A stretch of 64,000 bases of DNA from the NCBI GenBank assembly GCA_022925895.1, contig JAKSYS010000206.1:25201-89200 (forward strand), in the 5' to 3' direction. The notes below the pieces were generated by a model. It saw nothing but the letters and a program-made list of their open reading frames with translations. It was not told the DNA's origin and ran no database searches. Positions 9,855 to 19,905 of the stretch are shown here, piece after piece. How positions within the stretch are numbered: position 1 is the first letter of the stretch; every line of letters begins with the position of its first letter. Both the position numbers and the translations under genes were made by a program. This stretch comes from Fragilaria crotonensis. Its lineage: Eukaryota > Bacillariophyta > Fragilariophyceae > Fragilariales > Fragilariaceae.

Positions 9855-12800
9855 ATGTCGTCTTCTTGTCCTTCTGCTCCTGGCCGTCGTCATATTCCGA
9901 CAACTCCATCTGGGCGTGTTGTCGTACCATTTAGTGAAGCTACGAGTCTGACGAACCGGAAGCGAGGTGCTCGTTCGCCCCCCTCGCATGAACGTCCTTG
10001 TCGTCATCGGGCTTTGCTACGTCGTCTACCCGATGTGATCCCTGATGTTGTTGGTCGCCGGACATATCCTGGTGAGCTCTCGCGATTCATTATTGCTGGT
10101 TGCAACAATCCTCGGGTCTTTTCTGGCACTGAAGTGGATGGCAAGGCCAAGACCCAAAAAAGCAAGAAGCGAAAGGCGTTTTCCCCAACTCAGGGACAAA
10201 TCGCTGCCGTTCTTTCGAAGGCACTCCCCAGGCATGTTGCGGCCTCTTTTGGTGATCGCATACTCCATTACCAGAACTCAAGGGATACTCCGTCTTTGTG
10301 TGTTGACGGCGTGATTGCTTGTGGTACAAAAATCTGCAAGACGACATTTGTGGCGAGTATCCACTTTGCGTTGGTGGACACATTTGGTGTAGGGAATATT
10401 ACTGTCGAACGTTGTGAATACATGGGTAGTGCTCATGACAGGACACGTGTTTTGTCTGTCCCTCACGTTATGGAGATGGTTGTACTTGATGCGGTGTTGG
10501 GACGTACAACAAAGCATGCAAAGCCTCTGACATCGATGGGTGCTACTGTCGACAAGCCTGTCCTCATGCACACCGTTGACGAGAGCTTGACAATGGAAGC
10601 ACACGATGGAAAATTCCGTGCAATTGTTGTTGTGGTCCCTGAAGCGGGTGTGTTCTACTGTCACCGAGAGCGCAGGAAGGCTTGTGTTGGTGTCCCCAAC
10701 AGTCTTGTTCCCATGGACATCAACTGGCTTCGCTTTTCCAAGAACAGCACTTCTTCCATTAGGTTTGCGGCCAATGGCTACGTTTCACGTCTCTGGGGTG
10801 GTGATGCAGACTGTGTGTGGAAGTGGAAGATCCATCGCCGATCACCTGCACTCAACATTCCTGCTCCTCCCTATGTTCCTTTGAGCATCCGTTCTCTGGA
10901 AAGCAGTCGAGGTATTGCTGTGTATCATTTGCGTCAGTGTGCTGATGAAGATTCACCACGTCTCCCACCCGATTTTATTGCTGGTGCTGACTTCTCTTCA
11001 ACACACACTGTAATGGAGCTCCGACAAGCATACTTGATGGAGTATGTGCAGTCGCCATCGGCAAGGAGGGGTTGTCGCCACTATGTTAAACAACATCTCC
11101 ACCGTGTTATTGATCCCGAGACTGTTCTGGTGATCGATGCGGCTGTTGAAGGCGATGCGGATCTTCACATATCCACACACATCCGTCATCCGAATGATAG
11201 GGACAAGGTTTCTCTTTTTCGGGATTCGATTGTTCAGGTTAGACACCTTCCTGCACTTGGTGAAGGTGCCATGCATCTGCTGAGTGATATTCGTCATCAC
11301 GCCTCGAGTGTCCGTGTTACGCGTGGCTCGTCGGGAGTTAGGGGAAACCACGGCGACTTGGGTTCCATGCATCCAGTTGGTACTAGAATTGAGAGAGACA
11401 AGGTCAATGGTCCCAGGAAAAGTCGATACAAGGCGTCCTCTGGGGCAGGAGAACAGCCAGCTTTGGCAGCTGCGGTTCAAGCTGCTGCACGTTTGGCATC
11501 GACGACTGTTCCAGCGGTCCTCCGAGCTATGCAGGACATGGAAGATGATGCTGATCTTGTCCCTGAGGGTGGGATGCTGGGTGATGGCCTGGGGGATGGC
11601 GTTAGCAATGGAGGTTTTGCTCGTGTTAGCCACACAATGGATGTGAGTGTGGATCTGTCGAATGCGTCTCATTACGATGTGAATGACGCATCGCAGTCCT
11701 TCAGTATTTGGACAGAGGATTTTCCCAACACCACATTGAATTGGTACTTTGTTCTTCCCAATGTGTATGGCAAGAAATCCCCAAATGGATGTACCTACAA
11801 TGGTGTTGCGATTAAGTTGACTCACGGTACTCTAATCTCTTGGGACGGTCGACTCATCAGGCACTGCACCTCAGTGATGCAGAGGATGCAGGGTGGTCAT
11901 GTCTACGGCACGTTCTTTGGTGCCAAGTCAGCTGTGGTGCATTATGGTGTCCACCGTGCAATGACTTCTGAGCGACAACGCAGGGCGTGTCTCGAATCAC
12001 GTGACTTTGTCCAAGATGATGGTGGGAAGGTGGGATGCGTTGTTGACGCAGGTGATGGTGGCAAGGTGGAACGCGTTGTTGACGTCGTCCCTGTTCCAGA
12101 ATCCAAGATCATTGTTGACAACAAGGATGATCTCGGCTTGGAGGGATCGTTGTGTTCCTCGGATTCCCTGAGTGAGGGCTGGATTGGTAGAATAGGTGAT
12201 GACCTTGGTCTGTCTGATGACGAATCCAGTGTTGACGAGGGGATACCTATTGGAGATGCTGCTATCGATGGTGACATTTCGGATTGTGGGCTTTGGGATT
12301 TACCTGAAGTGGCAACGTGGAGAATTCCACGTCGACGGGCTGCCTCAGGTTCTGGAGACGGCAGTGATGGAGATCATGAGTCCCTCTTGTCGCCAAGGCC
12401 TTCGGGAGAACGTGGTGAAAGACTTGCACCTGATGTGATTGCTCCGCGAATGGGCGGGAGTTGTGTTGCATGCGAGGAACTGTGCATTGATGGGGGTAAT
12501 ACGACAAGCGTTCGTGATGCCCTGCGATTTGTGTGTTCGGGTGGCCCTCACCGAGCAGTGGTGGATGCCAGAGAGTGTGTGCATCCAAATCAAGTGCTGC
12601 ATCAAGGCAATCGGCCAAAGTTGCATCCGTTGTGTTGTTACCTGCGGCGTCCGATGACGGTTGATGAAGTCAAGATCCATGTCTATTATCCCTACTTTCG
12701 TGTCCGGAACCGGGAGTTTGGATCGCTCTGGGAAGCCGTCCACCCAAGGAACGTTTCAGCTTTTCATTTGCTTCGTGCGTCCCATGTGCTGGTTCCTTGT

Positions 12801-14135
12801 CCACATCTCCAATTCCATTTTGAAGAATTGTGGAAACTGCTACTGCCGGAGTTCACCACGCTGAGAAGTGGTTTGGAGTGGATTGATGACGTCCCATGGT
12901 ACTATATTCGGGTGGTTACTTGCAGGACTAAGTACCCTCACATCCTCTCGTGCGGAGCAATGTACGACACTTGGGTACATGTTCAACGACGTGACTGGGA
13001 TGGATTCCTTCGGGCGATCCGTGGGAATGTGATGGTTGGGGTTGATGGTGATTGTGAGGCTGATGCACGGATGGTTGCCATCGAATCGCTGACACCTGCA
13101 ACTTACCTGGGTGGAGGGTCAATCTACTTCCCGTCTGAAGGCCTTCGAGACATATTTGCGAGGAAGTTTGAACCGTATTTGCCGCATGGTTCGCAAACTC
13201 GTGTTGGAGAACGGGAGAGTGATGGCTCTCCCTCACGACCACATGGACTGGAACAGAGAAGGCTTAGGTACTACTATATGCGGAAGGTCTGCTTGGTGAA
13301 AGCAGAGCCAAGACGAAGCCGAACTTGGTCTCGTGAGGTGACCAGTGGTTCGCTGTTGAAATATGACGAGGACGACCAATTCTTCTGTTATGACGTCGGA
13401 TCGCAGTTGTATGATGAACGCTTCTGTTGGTATGAAGAAAGGTTCGAGGCAGCTACGGAAGTTGCTCCTGGGTTTTCCTGGACATCTCTGCAGAACCTAT
13501 CAAGGGCGTTACATTCGGTCTTGACTCTGTCTACTGCACAGAGACTGTCATCTTTGCCGAGGGGAATTCCTGGCCCACCTCCGCAGGCCGTTGATGGGCA
13601 TGGTGCAGCTTCCGTTAAAACGCTCATCGCAGCACTTCGGGACGTCATGTGTTTTGGATTGAGATTTGCCATGGTGTTCGATCGCATGTGCCATTCTGTG
13701 AGAGTATCCATTTCATGCCTTGGTGGGAATAATGAATTGGTTCATTATCTTCTGTCTTCATTTGCCTCCATGATCATGCAACAAGTCCCTCGAGTAATTC
13801 CACGCTATGTCTTTGCATGTGATGATGCATTTCTTCTTGAGATGTTGGGTGTCGAAATGGTGCGGAATGCTCCTTTTTGTGAGAGGGAGAGAAGTGACAT
13901 TATAGGCATGTTTCGCGATGTGATGCCACGACGAGTGCCACCGCGGCGTCATGTGGGAAGAATACAAGTACAGTCATCATCTGTTGAACAACAAAACGAC
14001 AACGCTGCACGTGTGACGCGTCCTCTGCAGTCCCTTGTTGAACGACGAAATGATGGCACTGCATTTACGACGCGACAAGTACAGTCGTCTGTTGAACGAT
14101 GGAATGATGACACCTTACATGAATACATTTACTAG
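9855..14135 (+). CDS. Large transposon ORF with 2OG/Fe(II) oxygenase-like (TET/JBP-like) region
   Basis: First ATG at 9855 gives 1,426 residues. The frame is open about 156 bp further upstream without an ATG. The N-terminal 100 residues are basic with SKKRKAF, a likely nuclear signal. Near residues 600-690 is a candidate double-stranded beta-helix: ASHYDVNDASQSFSIW (H606-x-D608 as metal pair), WYFVLPNVYG, and WDGRLIRHCTSV (H670 as third ligand), followed by an Arg at 677 and GGHVYGTFFGAK. This spacing fits the family's HxD...H plan. Residues about 700-840 are acidic. A Cys/His-rich stretch (CVACEELC, then CVHPNQ and HPLCC) follows, then an unrecognised Trp/Tyr-rich domain. The tail has three 24-residue repeats (VQSS.VE...ND). 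There is no stop in 4.3 kb despite frame breaks in its neighbours. The oxygenase call is by motif only; substrate and activity are unknown. Confidence 0.6.
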   Translation: MSSSCPSAPGRRHIPTTPSGRVVVPFSEATSLTNRKRGARSPPSHERPCRHRALLRRLPDVIPDVVGRRTYPGELSRFIIAGCNNPRVFSGTEVDGKAKTQKSKKRKAFSPTQGQIAAVLSKALPRHVAASFGDRILHYQNSRDTPSLCVDGVIACGTKICKTTFVASIHFALVDTFGVGNITVERCEYMGSAHDRTRVLSVPHVMEMVVLDAVLGRTTKHAKPLTSMGATVDKPVLMHTVDESLTMEAHDGKFRAIVVVVPEAGVFYCHRERRKACVGVPNSLVPMDINWLRFSKNSTSSIRFAANGYVSRLWGGDADCVWKWKIHRRSPALNIPAPPYVPLSIRSLESSRGIAVYHLRQCADEDSPRLPPDFIAGADFSSTHTVMELRQAYLMEYVQSPSARRGCRHYVKQHLHRVIDPETVLVIDAAVEGDADLHISTHIRHPNDRDKVSLFRDSIVQVRHLPALGEGAMHLLSDIRHHASSVRVTRGSSGVRGNHGDLGSMHPVGTRIERDKVNGPRKSRYKASSGAGEQPALAAAVQAAARLASTTVPAVLRAMQDMEDDADLVPEGGMLGDGLGDGVSNGGFARVSHTMDVSVDLSNASHYDVNDASQSFSIWTEDFPNTTLNWYFVLPNVYGKKSPNGCTYNGVAIKLTHGTLISWDGRLIRHCTSVMQRMQGGHVYGTFFGAKSAVVHYGVHRAMTSERQRRACLESRDFVQDDGGKVGCVVDAGDGGKVERVVDVVPVPESKIIVDNKDDLGLEGSLCSSDSLSEGWIGRIGDDLGLSDDESSVDEGIPIGDAAIDGDISDCGLWDLPEVATWRIPRRRAASGSGDGSDGDHESLLSPRPSGERGERLAPDVIAPRMGGSCVACEELCIDGGNTTSVRDALRFVCSGGPHRAVVDARECVHPNQVLHQGNRPKLHPLCCYLRRPMTVDEVKIHVYYPYFRVRNREFGSLWEAVHPRNVSAFHLLRASHVLVPCPHLQFHFEELWKLLLPEFTTLRSGLEWIDDVPWYYIRVVTCRTKYPHILSCGAMYDTWVHVQRRDWDGFLRAIRGNVMVGVDGDCEADARMVAIESLTPATYLGGGSIYFPSEGLRDIFARKFEPYLPHGSQTRVGERESDGSPSRPHGLEQRRLRYYYMRKVCLVKAEPRRSRTWSREVTSGSLLKYDEDDQFFCYDVGSQLYDERFCWYEERFEAATEVAPGFSWTSLQNLSRALHSVLTLSTAQRLSSLPRGIPGPPPQAVDGHGAASVKTLIAALRDVMCFGLRFAMVFDRMCHSVRVSISCLGGNNELVHYLLSSFASMIMQQVPRVIPRYVFACDDAFLLEMLGVEMVRNAPFCERERSDIIGMFRDVMPRRVPPRRHVGRIQVQSSSVEQQNDNAARVTRPLQSLVERRNDGTAFTTRQVQSSVERWNDDTLHEYIY

Positions 14136-14166
14136 TACAAGAATTACAACGATGATGTACAAACAG

Positions 14167-17100
14167 CTACTTTGTACGTTGTCGCTTGTGACTCTTGGTT
14201 GACCCACCTGTCAAAGCTTTTCTTGGCACGCCTGTGGTGGCTGTTTTGGTACGGCGTGCTGTTTTGTTACGGCGGGATTGAGGAGAAGGAGGGACAATCC
14301 GTTCCATTCGTGTGAAGCCTTCGTCACCGCTTTCATCAGACTCTGCCATTTTCCCTGTCGAGATGTCGCGGTGCTTTTTATGGATGAAAGAGTCCCATGT
14401 ATTTGCCCATTCACTTTGGGGAAGCATCATGACAATGTATTTCGCATCAGGAATGGTCTGTCCCTGGTCGTCATTGATGCAATCGCTGAATGTATCGGCA
14501 ATTGCCACAGTGGGCCTTCTTATGGAGTCAACATGGACAAGATAGAGTTTGGGTTTGGGACTGTTGGGGATCAGGTCGACCATAAACTTCCTGAATATAG
14601 ATCGGTTGCCCTCCTCACGTTCTGAACCGTCACCTCTGTCATTGTCGTCGTTGGGCATGTTGTTGACGTCAGGTGGATCTTCCTCCCTTTCTGTTTTGCT
14701 GTTGTTGGAATCGGAAAATACCTCGTGGTATGATTCGATCAAAGCGTAGAAACCGGGAGATGTAACACAGACACATTGACCGGAATGTGGAATCGATATG
14801 TTGGATCCGTGTATCACGTTGCAAAGATTGAGAAAAACATGTATGCGAGCGGGAAAAGGCTCGTCATATCCATGCCAGTCTACCAACGCATAGTCAAACC
14901 ATGGTTTCTCTTGATAATTGGGATTGGCACGGTAAATCTGGCCATTGGCTGACTTGTATTCTGTGTGGCAATGCAAAACGCATGGAGTTGTGGTGTGTGG
15001 GAGAACATGCACAGCTAGTGTACTTGATACGTGGGAGTTCATGTGGTAGTGCTTGGGAGACGTATCCTCTCCTTTCTTCTTCTTCTTTGAAGCGTTACGC
15101 TTGCATACAATCACGCCATCAGCATCGGTCTCAAGAGTGTACTTCTTACCTTGAAGGTGATGAGTATTAGGTGCTGTTGATATACGGGGTGAGGACAAAC
15201 TGTCCAAATTTGCAGCACACTTCCGGATTGCAAGATTTTCTACATAACGCATGGCTGCTTGCAGAGTGAATGTTTGTTGACGCTTCTGCGTATTTCGCGT
15301 CGTGTCCTTTGAGATGGTTATGTGGGCGGACTCTGCGTAGCTGCTGTTTGTGACCTCAGGGACGCCAAAGTCGAGGATGTCTTCATCCATGTGCAATACG
15401 AGGTGGGTCTTTATGGTTGTGTTTCCCATTGCACCAGAAAGTCGAGGGGCAACAAACTTCAACGAGCGCATCAGGGATGACACAGCTAGACCCGATCGTT
15501 TGGCAGAAAGACGTGATATGCGGCTTTGCTTGAGCCAAGCGTGCCACTCCAGCAGAGAAGTCAGGAACATCCTCCAGTCTTCGACAAAAGCTGGGTTGCT
15601 GAGTGTCATGTCCACTTCAGCCTCAGAGTGTTTTCTCTTTGACATCTTCGATGACTTGAAAATTTCAGAAAAGTGAGTGGTGGACAGTGAGATGAGCATG
15701 ACAAATATGCAGCCAGCATACTCGTGTCCAGGAATGTTCGCGCCGGAAGTAAAACCCTTTGTGACCGTTGTCTTGGGAACAACTCGATCACTCTGACGGG
15801 ACAAGCGATTACTGATGTCCAACATCAGAATATCAAACCTCCTTGCGGATTCCGAGGCCTTTCCAATTTGCTTGAAAAAGAATCGAGGACATTTTGAACC
15901 ATCCAAGCAGAACAAGATGAAGGATCTCACCGGGACATGCACCAAATATGCCACGATTGTTGTGTGCACCAAACCGAACAGAATCGAATGCATTGATCAG
16001 AAACTGTTGCGAATTAGCCTTCAGCGATGCAAAATCCCTATTGGCAACCATTTGATTGACTGCGTATGGTGTTCGTTTTGCATATGACCTAGCCTTGGAA
16101 TAACCGGACTTCTCAGTTGGACAAACACAAGCGCGACAAAGCTGTGCAACCTTCGATGTGCGGGATTGATAATGACCACAAAGAGAATCGTGGCCAACGG
16201 TATCTCCAAGTATGAAAGGAACATATGGGTGGAGGTGAACGGGGAATGACTTTCCACGATAGTGAAGATCCCACTTCAAGCCAGATTCTTGGAGATCGAG
16301 ATATCCAGACTCACGTAGAATGAAGTCGATTTGAAGGTGATATTCATTAAGACGGTAACAAGCTTCTGAAACATGAGGAGGTGAGATGATGGGAAGGTGT
16401 ACTGGGTCGTGTTGAATCTCCCTCTTGGAATGAACGTTGCTTTATTGGTGTGGTGTTGATGAAACCCAAGACGCGCATCGCTGCAGGGGTTTTGCGTACG
16501 TTGTGTTTCATCAACCCATAAGAAATGACGATTGGCTCCAAACTCAACTTCCCACCACCGCCAATGTCACATGTGGTCTTGTCGATAGCAAGCACACAGG
16601 GAAGTAACATATCCTCGGCTTTCTTAACCAACAAATCGTATGTCTTCAGGTACGACCGACCAGAATTGATGTCCCCCAAAACTAAACCCGAGGGTCGCGC
16701 AAAAGGATCGACATCAGGTTTTTCGGGGTCGTGGAAAATATAGTTCTCGTCTCGATTGAGGTCAGGACATGAAAGGAAAGAATTGAAGACAGCGTGGGCA
16801 TTAAAATAAACAACGTCAACAGTGCAGTTAGAGTACGGGAGGTAGAGATGTTTCACGATGGGAGAAAGACCTTCGTAATCCACACGATCACGTAACTTGT
16901 CGACAACAGTTTTGCGAGAGCTGATGGGAAGGTCGTGGAACGTATGTCCTCTGGAGCATGATCTGACAGCCCACTTCATTACCTCGTCATATGCAATCAT
17001 CGGACATTTTAATCTCTGCAGGGTACGGAGGAGATCAACCTGCACCTCTTCTTCCAAAGAAAATAAGGCACCATCGAGACCACCATTGACCTCGCTCTCC

Positions 17101-17622
17101 AAAGGAAGCACCATGAAAGATGGGAACATTTGTAGCAGGTTCATCGGAATCCTCCGAAGAAATATCAACGTTTGTTTCTGAACTTCCAGCAAAATCATCT
17201 TCGGGAACAGAATGTTTTCCAGCTGCATTATCATTAGTTTCGTCAAAACCATCCGCAACAAAGAAATCGGAGGATTTACGAAAAGAATTGTCAATGTCAG
17301 GGGGGGAATAATTGTATTGATTACCATCAGCAAGTGACATGGAAGCGCTATGACAATGGTTGCCATCCGGTGCGTTGATCATCGTTTGGCCGTGAACAGA
17401 TGAATATGATACACGATCGGACAACAAAATCGGATCTCTGTAAAAGTCCAAGGAACACTGGGGGAAGTTCGAGAAATGGCGAGATAGTCCCATTGGACCA
17501 GAAACGACAGATCGACCACAGGAAGGGCATTGTTCCTTCTCTGGGGAAAGCATCAACCTTTTGTTCGTATCTCGCTTGCGTGCGTTCTCAATCCGGCGGG
17601 ACAGTCGGGATTGAAGGCTCAT
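14167..17622 (-). pseudogene. Plavaka/KDZ-like transposase with frame breaks
   Basis: ATG at 17622. The order of parts fits this transposase group: a Cys/His finger (CPSCGRSVVSGPMGLSRH), an acidic linker, a core with LPCVLAIDKTTCD (probable first catalytic Asp) and KLSLEPIVISYGL, then VHLHPYVPFILGD, a cluster of Cys (LCRACVCP), FGACPGEILH, NRLSRQSDR, a helical region ending DILDFGVPE, and RNTQKRQQTFTLQ. The C-terminus is charged, with a poly-Lys segment. The frame changes near 17,100, 16,420 and 15,885; each shift is equivalent to one extra base or two lost ones. No convincing GT-AG intron explains them, so I treat this as a decaying or mis-assembled copy. Its stop lies 31 bp from the stop of the convergent large ORF. 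Confidence 0.7.
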
Positions 17623-17988
17623 GGTGGTTGAACCGGCAAAACAGACAGGGCGAAGTGAAGGGGCAACAGAAAGAAGGGAAGGCAGTGAAGTCAGTGAAAG
17701 GAAGAAAGTGACTTGCTCTGTAATATACATGTGGAGCATACTATTTCAAGGCGCAATGATTGAAAATTGAAGTCACGACATCACCATGTGTGTGTCGATA
17801 CGCGTAAAACAACCGGTATGCACGAAACATAGAGATGTGCAGGACACACTTTGGAGTGTTGAACCGTAAAATGCCGTGCTTTTGAAATGGTTGACAGATT
17901 GTAAATGAGGTGCCTAAACACAGAAATAGTACAGAGACATTTACAAATGTGCAAAACGTAACAGAAATGGCCAAAAATTGTAAAATTG

Positions 17989-18007
17989 TGTACTATGAAA
18001 TAGTACA
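17989..18007. repeat. Palindrome next to the right terminal repeat
   Basis: tgtactat-gaa-atagtaca, a perfect 8-bp-arm hairpin abutting the inverted repeat. Possible binding or processing site. Confidence 0.7.
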
Positions 18008-18032
18008 TGTAAAACCCGCCACCTTCCGATGT
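18008..18032 (-). repeat. Right terminal inverted repeat
   Basis: Exact reverse complement of 5878-5902. Confidence 0.9.
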
Positions 18033-18115
18033 ATACCTTACTGGTGGAAAACATCCCTAGTCACAAAACAACAGGCAATACCAAGTATTCTTCCCGGCTC
18101 ATCTACAGTTTCCAG
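18029..18115 (+). pseudogene. Zinc-finger-like ORF, continuation after the transposon
   Basis: Directly after the right repeat the + strand reads MYTLLVENIPSHKTTGNTKY, a plausible continuation of the ORF that stops at EKQDH on the other side. In the related ORFs that I recall, the EKQDH block is followed by a His/Met-Tyr-Thr block. Beyond about 18,115 LINE sequence takes over, so the 3' end is lost. Confidence 0.3.
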
Positions 18116-19770
18116 TCATTACAAATACATTTTTTCAGAGCCTTTCACAAACGGACCGCAGATTACTCGATGGACTGGAACAAGTTGCCTCGGATCTCAA
18201 GATTTGGCGTGCCTTTCGATCGAAATCTCCCCTCCTCCATTTGGCATCGGACGGCGGACTCGGCGATACGGAGGAGGTGACTCATGGCTGGATAGTACTC
18301 AGCACGGGCAAAGTGGTGTCATACCAATGTTCCGGACCCATTGATGGCCCACATGATACTAATTCTCTACACGACGCGAACTTGGCGGCTGCGCATCATC
18401 ACTATTGTTTCTCTCTTCTTTATCGGACTTCTGGGGACTTCGACATCGGTGTACCTTTCGCTGGTACACGCATCCGCACGTCCGCCACAAATTCACAGAC
18501 GTGGACTGGGAGGACAGGTTCAAGTCGGTTGCCCCCGGAGGCTGACCTTCTTTCAATTATTTAATCGTGTTGACGAAAACTTCGACGACCCTTCAAACCA
18601 CACTGGGTGCGGTCACACCAAGACAATACCATTGCTTATGATCGGTTACCGCTAGCAGCACGCCTCAACATTGACGCTGACTTCCTAGCTACCCGATATT
18701 GCCAGCATTTAAAGCAATCGCGTTGATCGATCATCAGGCCAACTAACAGGTGTCCATTTAGCTACATCAATCGAGTTCCCGTCACTAGCCAATATGACGC
18801 ATGCGTTAGATTCCATGTGAATGGCTACCACTATCGCAACTATGTCCAACAACATAACGGATGGGACAATCGGACATGGGATACCATCAACTTTTATACC
18901 TTCGGCAAACACATCAAACGGATGCAATCATCGCAGCAAAGCATGCACTTCAAATTTGTCCATGACTATCTGCCGCTGTGCGAACGTCGATATCGTGAGG
19001 TGCCCGTTAAAGAGGCCTCTTGAAGCTCTGTCCATGTTGTTGAGAGGAGGAGGAAACCTTTCAACATTTCATTTGGTGTACATCAAACCCGTCCTTTCAT
19101 TCAAGCATGGGCAAACTTCGGTTGGATATCCTTGACAATGACCACCATCCCGTACGATATCTTCTGGCGGACGGCTTTTGTCATGTGATTCAACAAGACA
19201 CTGCTTACACACCGATGATAGCTCAATTCCCTTCCCATTTTCAAACTTTGATAGGCAAGGCACTTGAGAAACAACGCACCATAGGCTGGTTCAACGCGAC
19301 AAAAGGGTTCCTCGCAAAGCAAGAATGGGCTATTATGGCGCAATATGATATGGATCGTTGCAATCGAGATCAACGCAAAGGGGAACAACGTATGAGGCAG
19401 ATTACTCACGCCTTACATGCGCACATTCGGCGTCTCTGGCTTTCGCGGAACGACGCCCTCCATTCTTCAAAGGATAGCAATATTGACAGCATTTGGTCCG
19501 CGGAATCAGCCGAAATATTGCACTATCACAGTCGATCCCACTTACTCGAATCGACGATCAGCACTATTGTAACAGACCATTATCCAAAATATTAGCCGGT
19601 AACCCGGCGACGTTGGCTTCGGAGGGTGAAACAATCCACGGCAGAACTGACTAAAGATGGAACGCAACAAACACTGATTACAAAATACTTTCAACCCAAA
19701 GATGGATAGTTTAGATAACACTCTCCCGTTTTACGCTGGAGGAGGGTACACACTACGGCCTGCCAGCCGT
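18115..19770 (+). pseudogene. LINE 3' fragment (RNase H-like and C-terminal region)
   Basis: Pieces in all three frames read like the end of diatom LINE ORF2. HLASDGGLGDT and THGWIVLSTGKVV with CSGPIDG fit an RNase H-like domain. WDTINFYTFGKHI and KFVHDYLPLCERR fit the following region. The longest open part (19107-19595) contains RTIGWFNATKGFLAKQEW and RLWLSRNDALHS. A final RRRWLRR...ITKYF segment precedes the likely 3' UTR near 19,740. RT and endonuclease are absent, so this is a typical 5'-truncated and degraded copy. Confidence 0.7.
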
Positions 19771-19905
19771 GTCATGGTGACAACCTTTATAATTAGTTCA
19801 CGTTTACATTTATGAAAATTACATAGTAATCATTTTGGAATCAATCATGGAAAAGCAAATTTGGAGAGTTTGTGAAGACTCATGTGACTTTATTAGTGAA
19901 GCCAA

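Larger units (their letters stand above)
5878..18032. mobile_element. 12.15-kb DNA transposon, Plavaka/KDZ-like, with oxygenase-like cargo
   Basis: The element is bounded by a perfect 25-bp inverted repeat (5878-5902 and 18008-18032). It holds an accessory ORF (minus), a 1,426-codon ORF with an oxygenase-like region (plus) and a transposase (minus). The last two converge with a 31-bp gap, and the first two diverge from a 1.9-kb repeat-rich spacer. If the true ends are cggaagg...ccttccg, the dinucleotide at flanks both sides; otherwise no target duplication is seen. It sits inside another repeated ORF, so it is a younger insertion. The transposase has frame breaks while the large ORF is open throughout. 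Confidence 0.85.

Noticed and set aside
14167-17622. Introns as the explanation for the transposase frame changes
   Set aside because: At 17,100, 16,420 and 15,885 the two frames join within a few bases and no GT-AG interval of plausible length fits.
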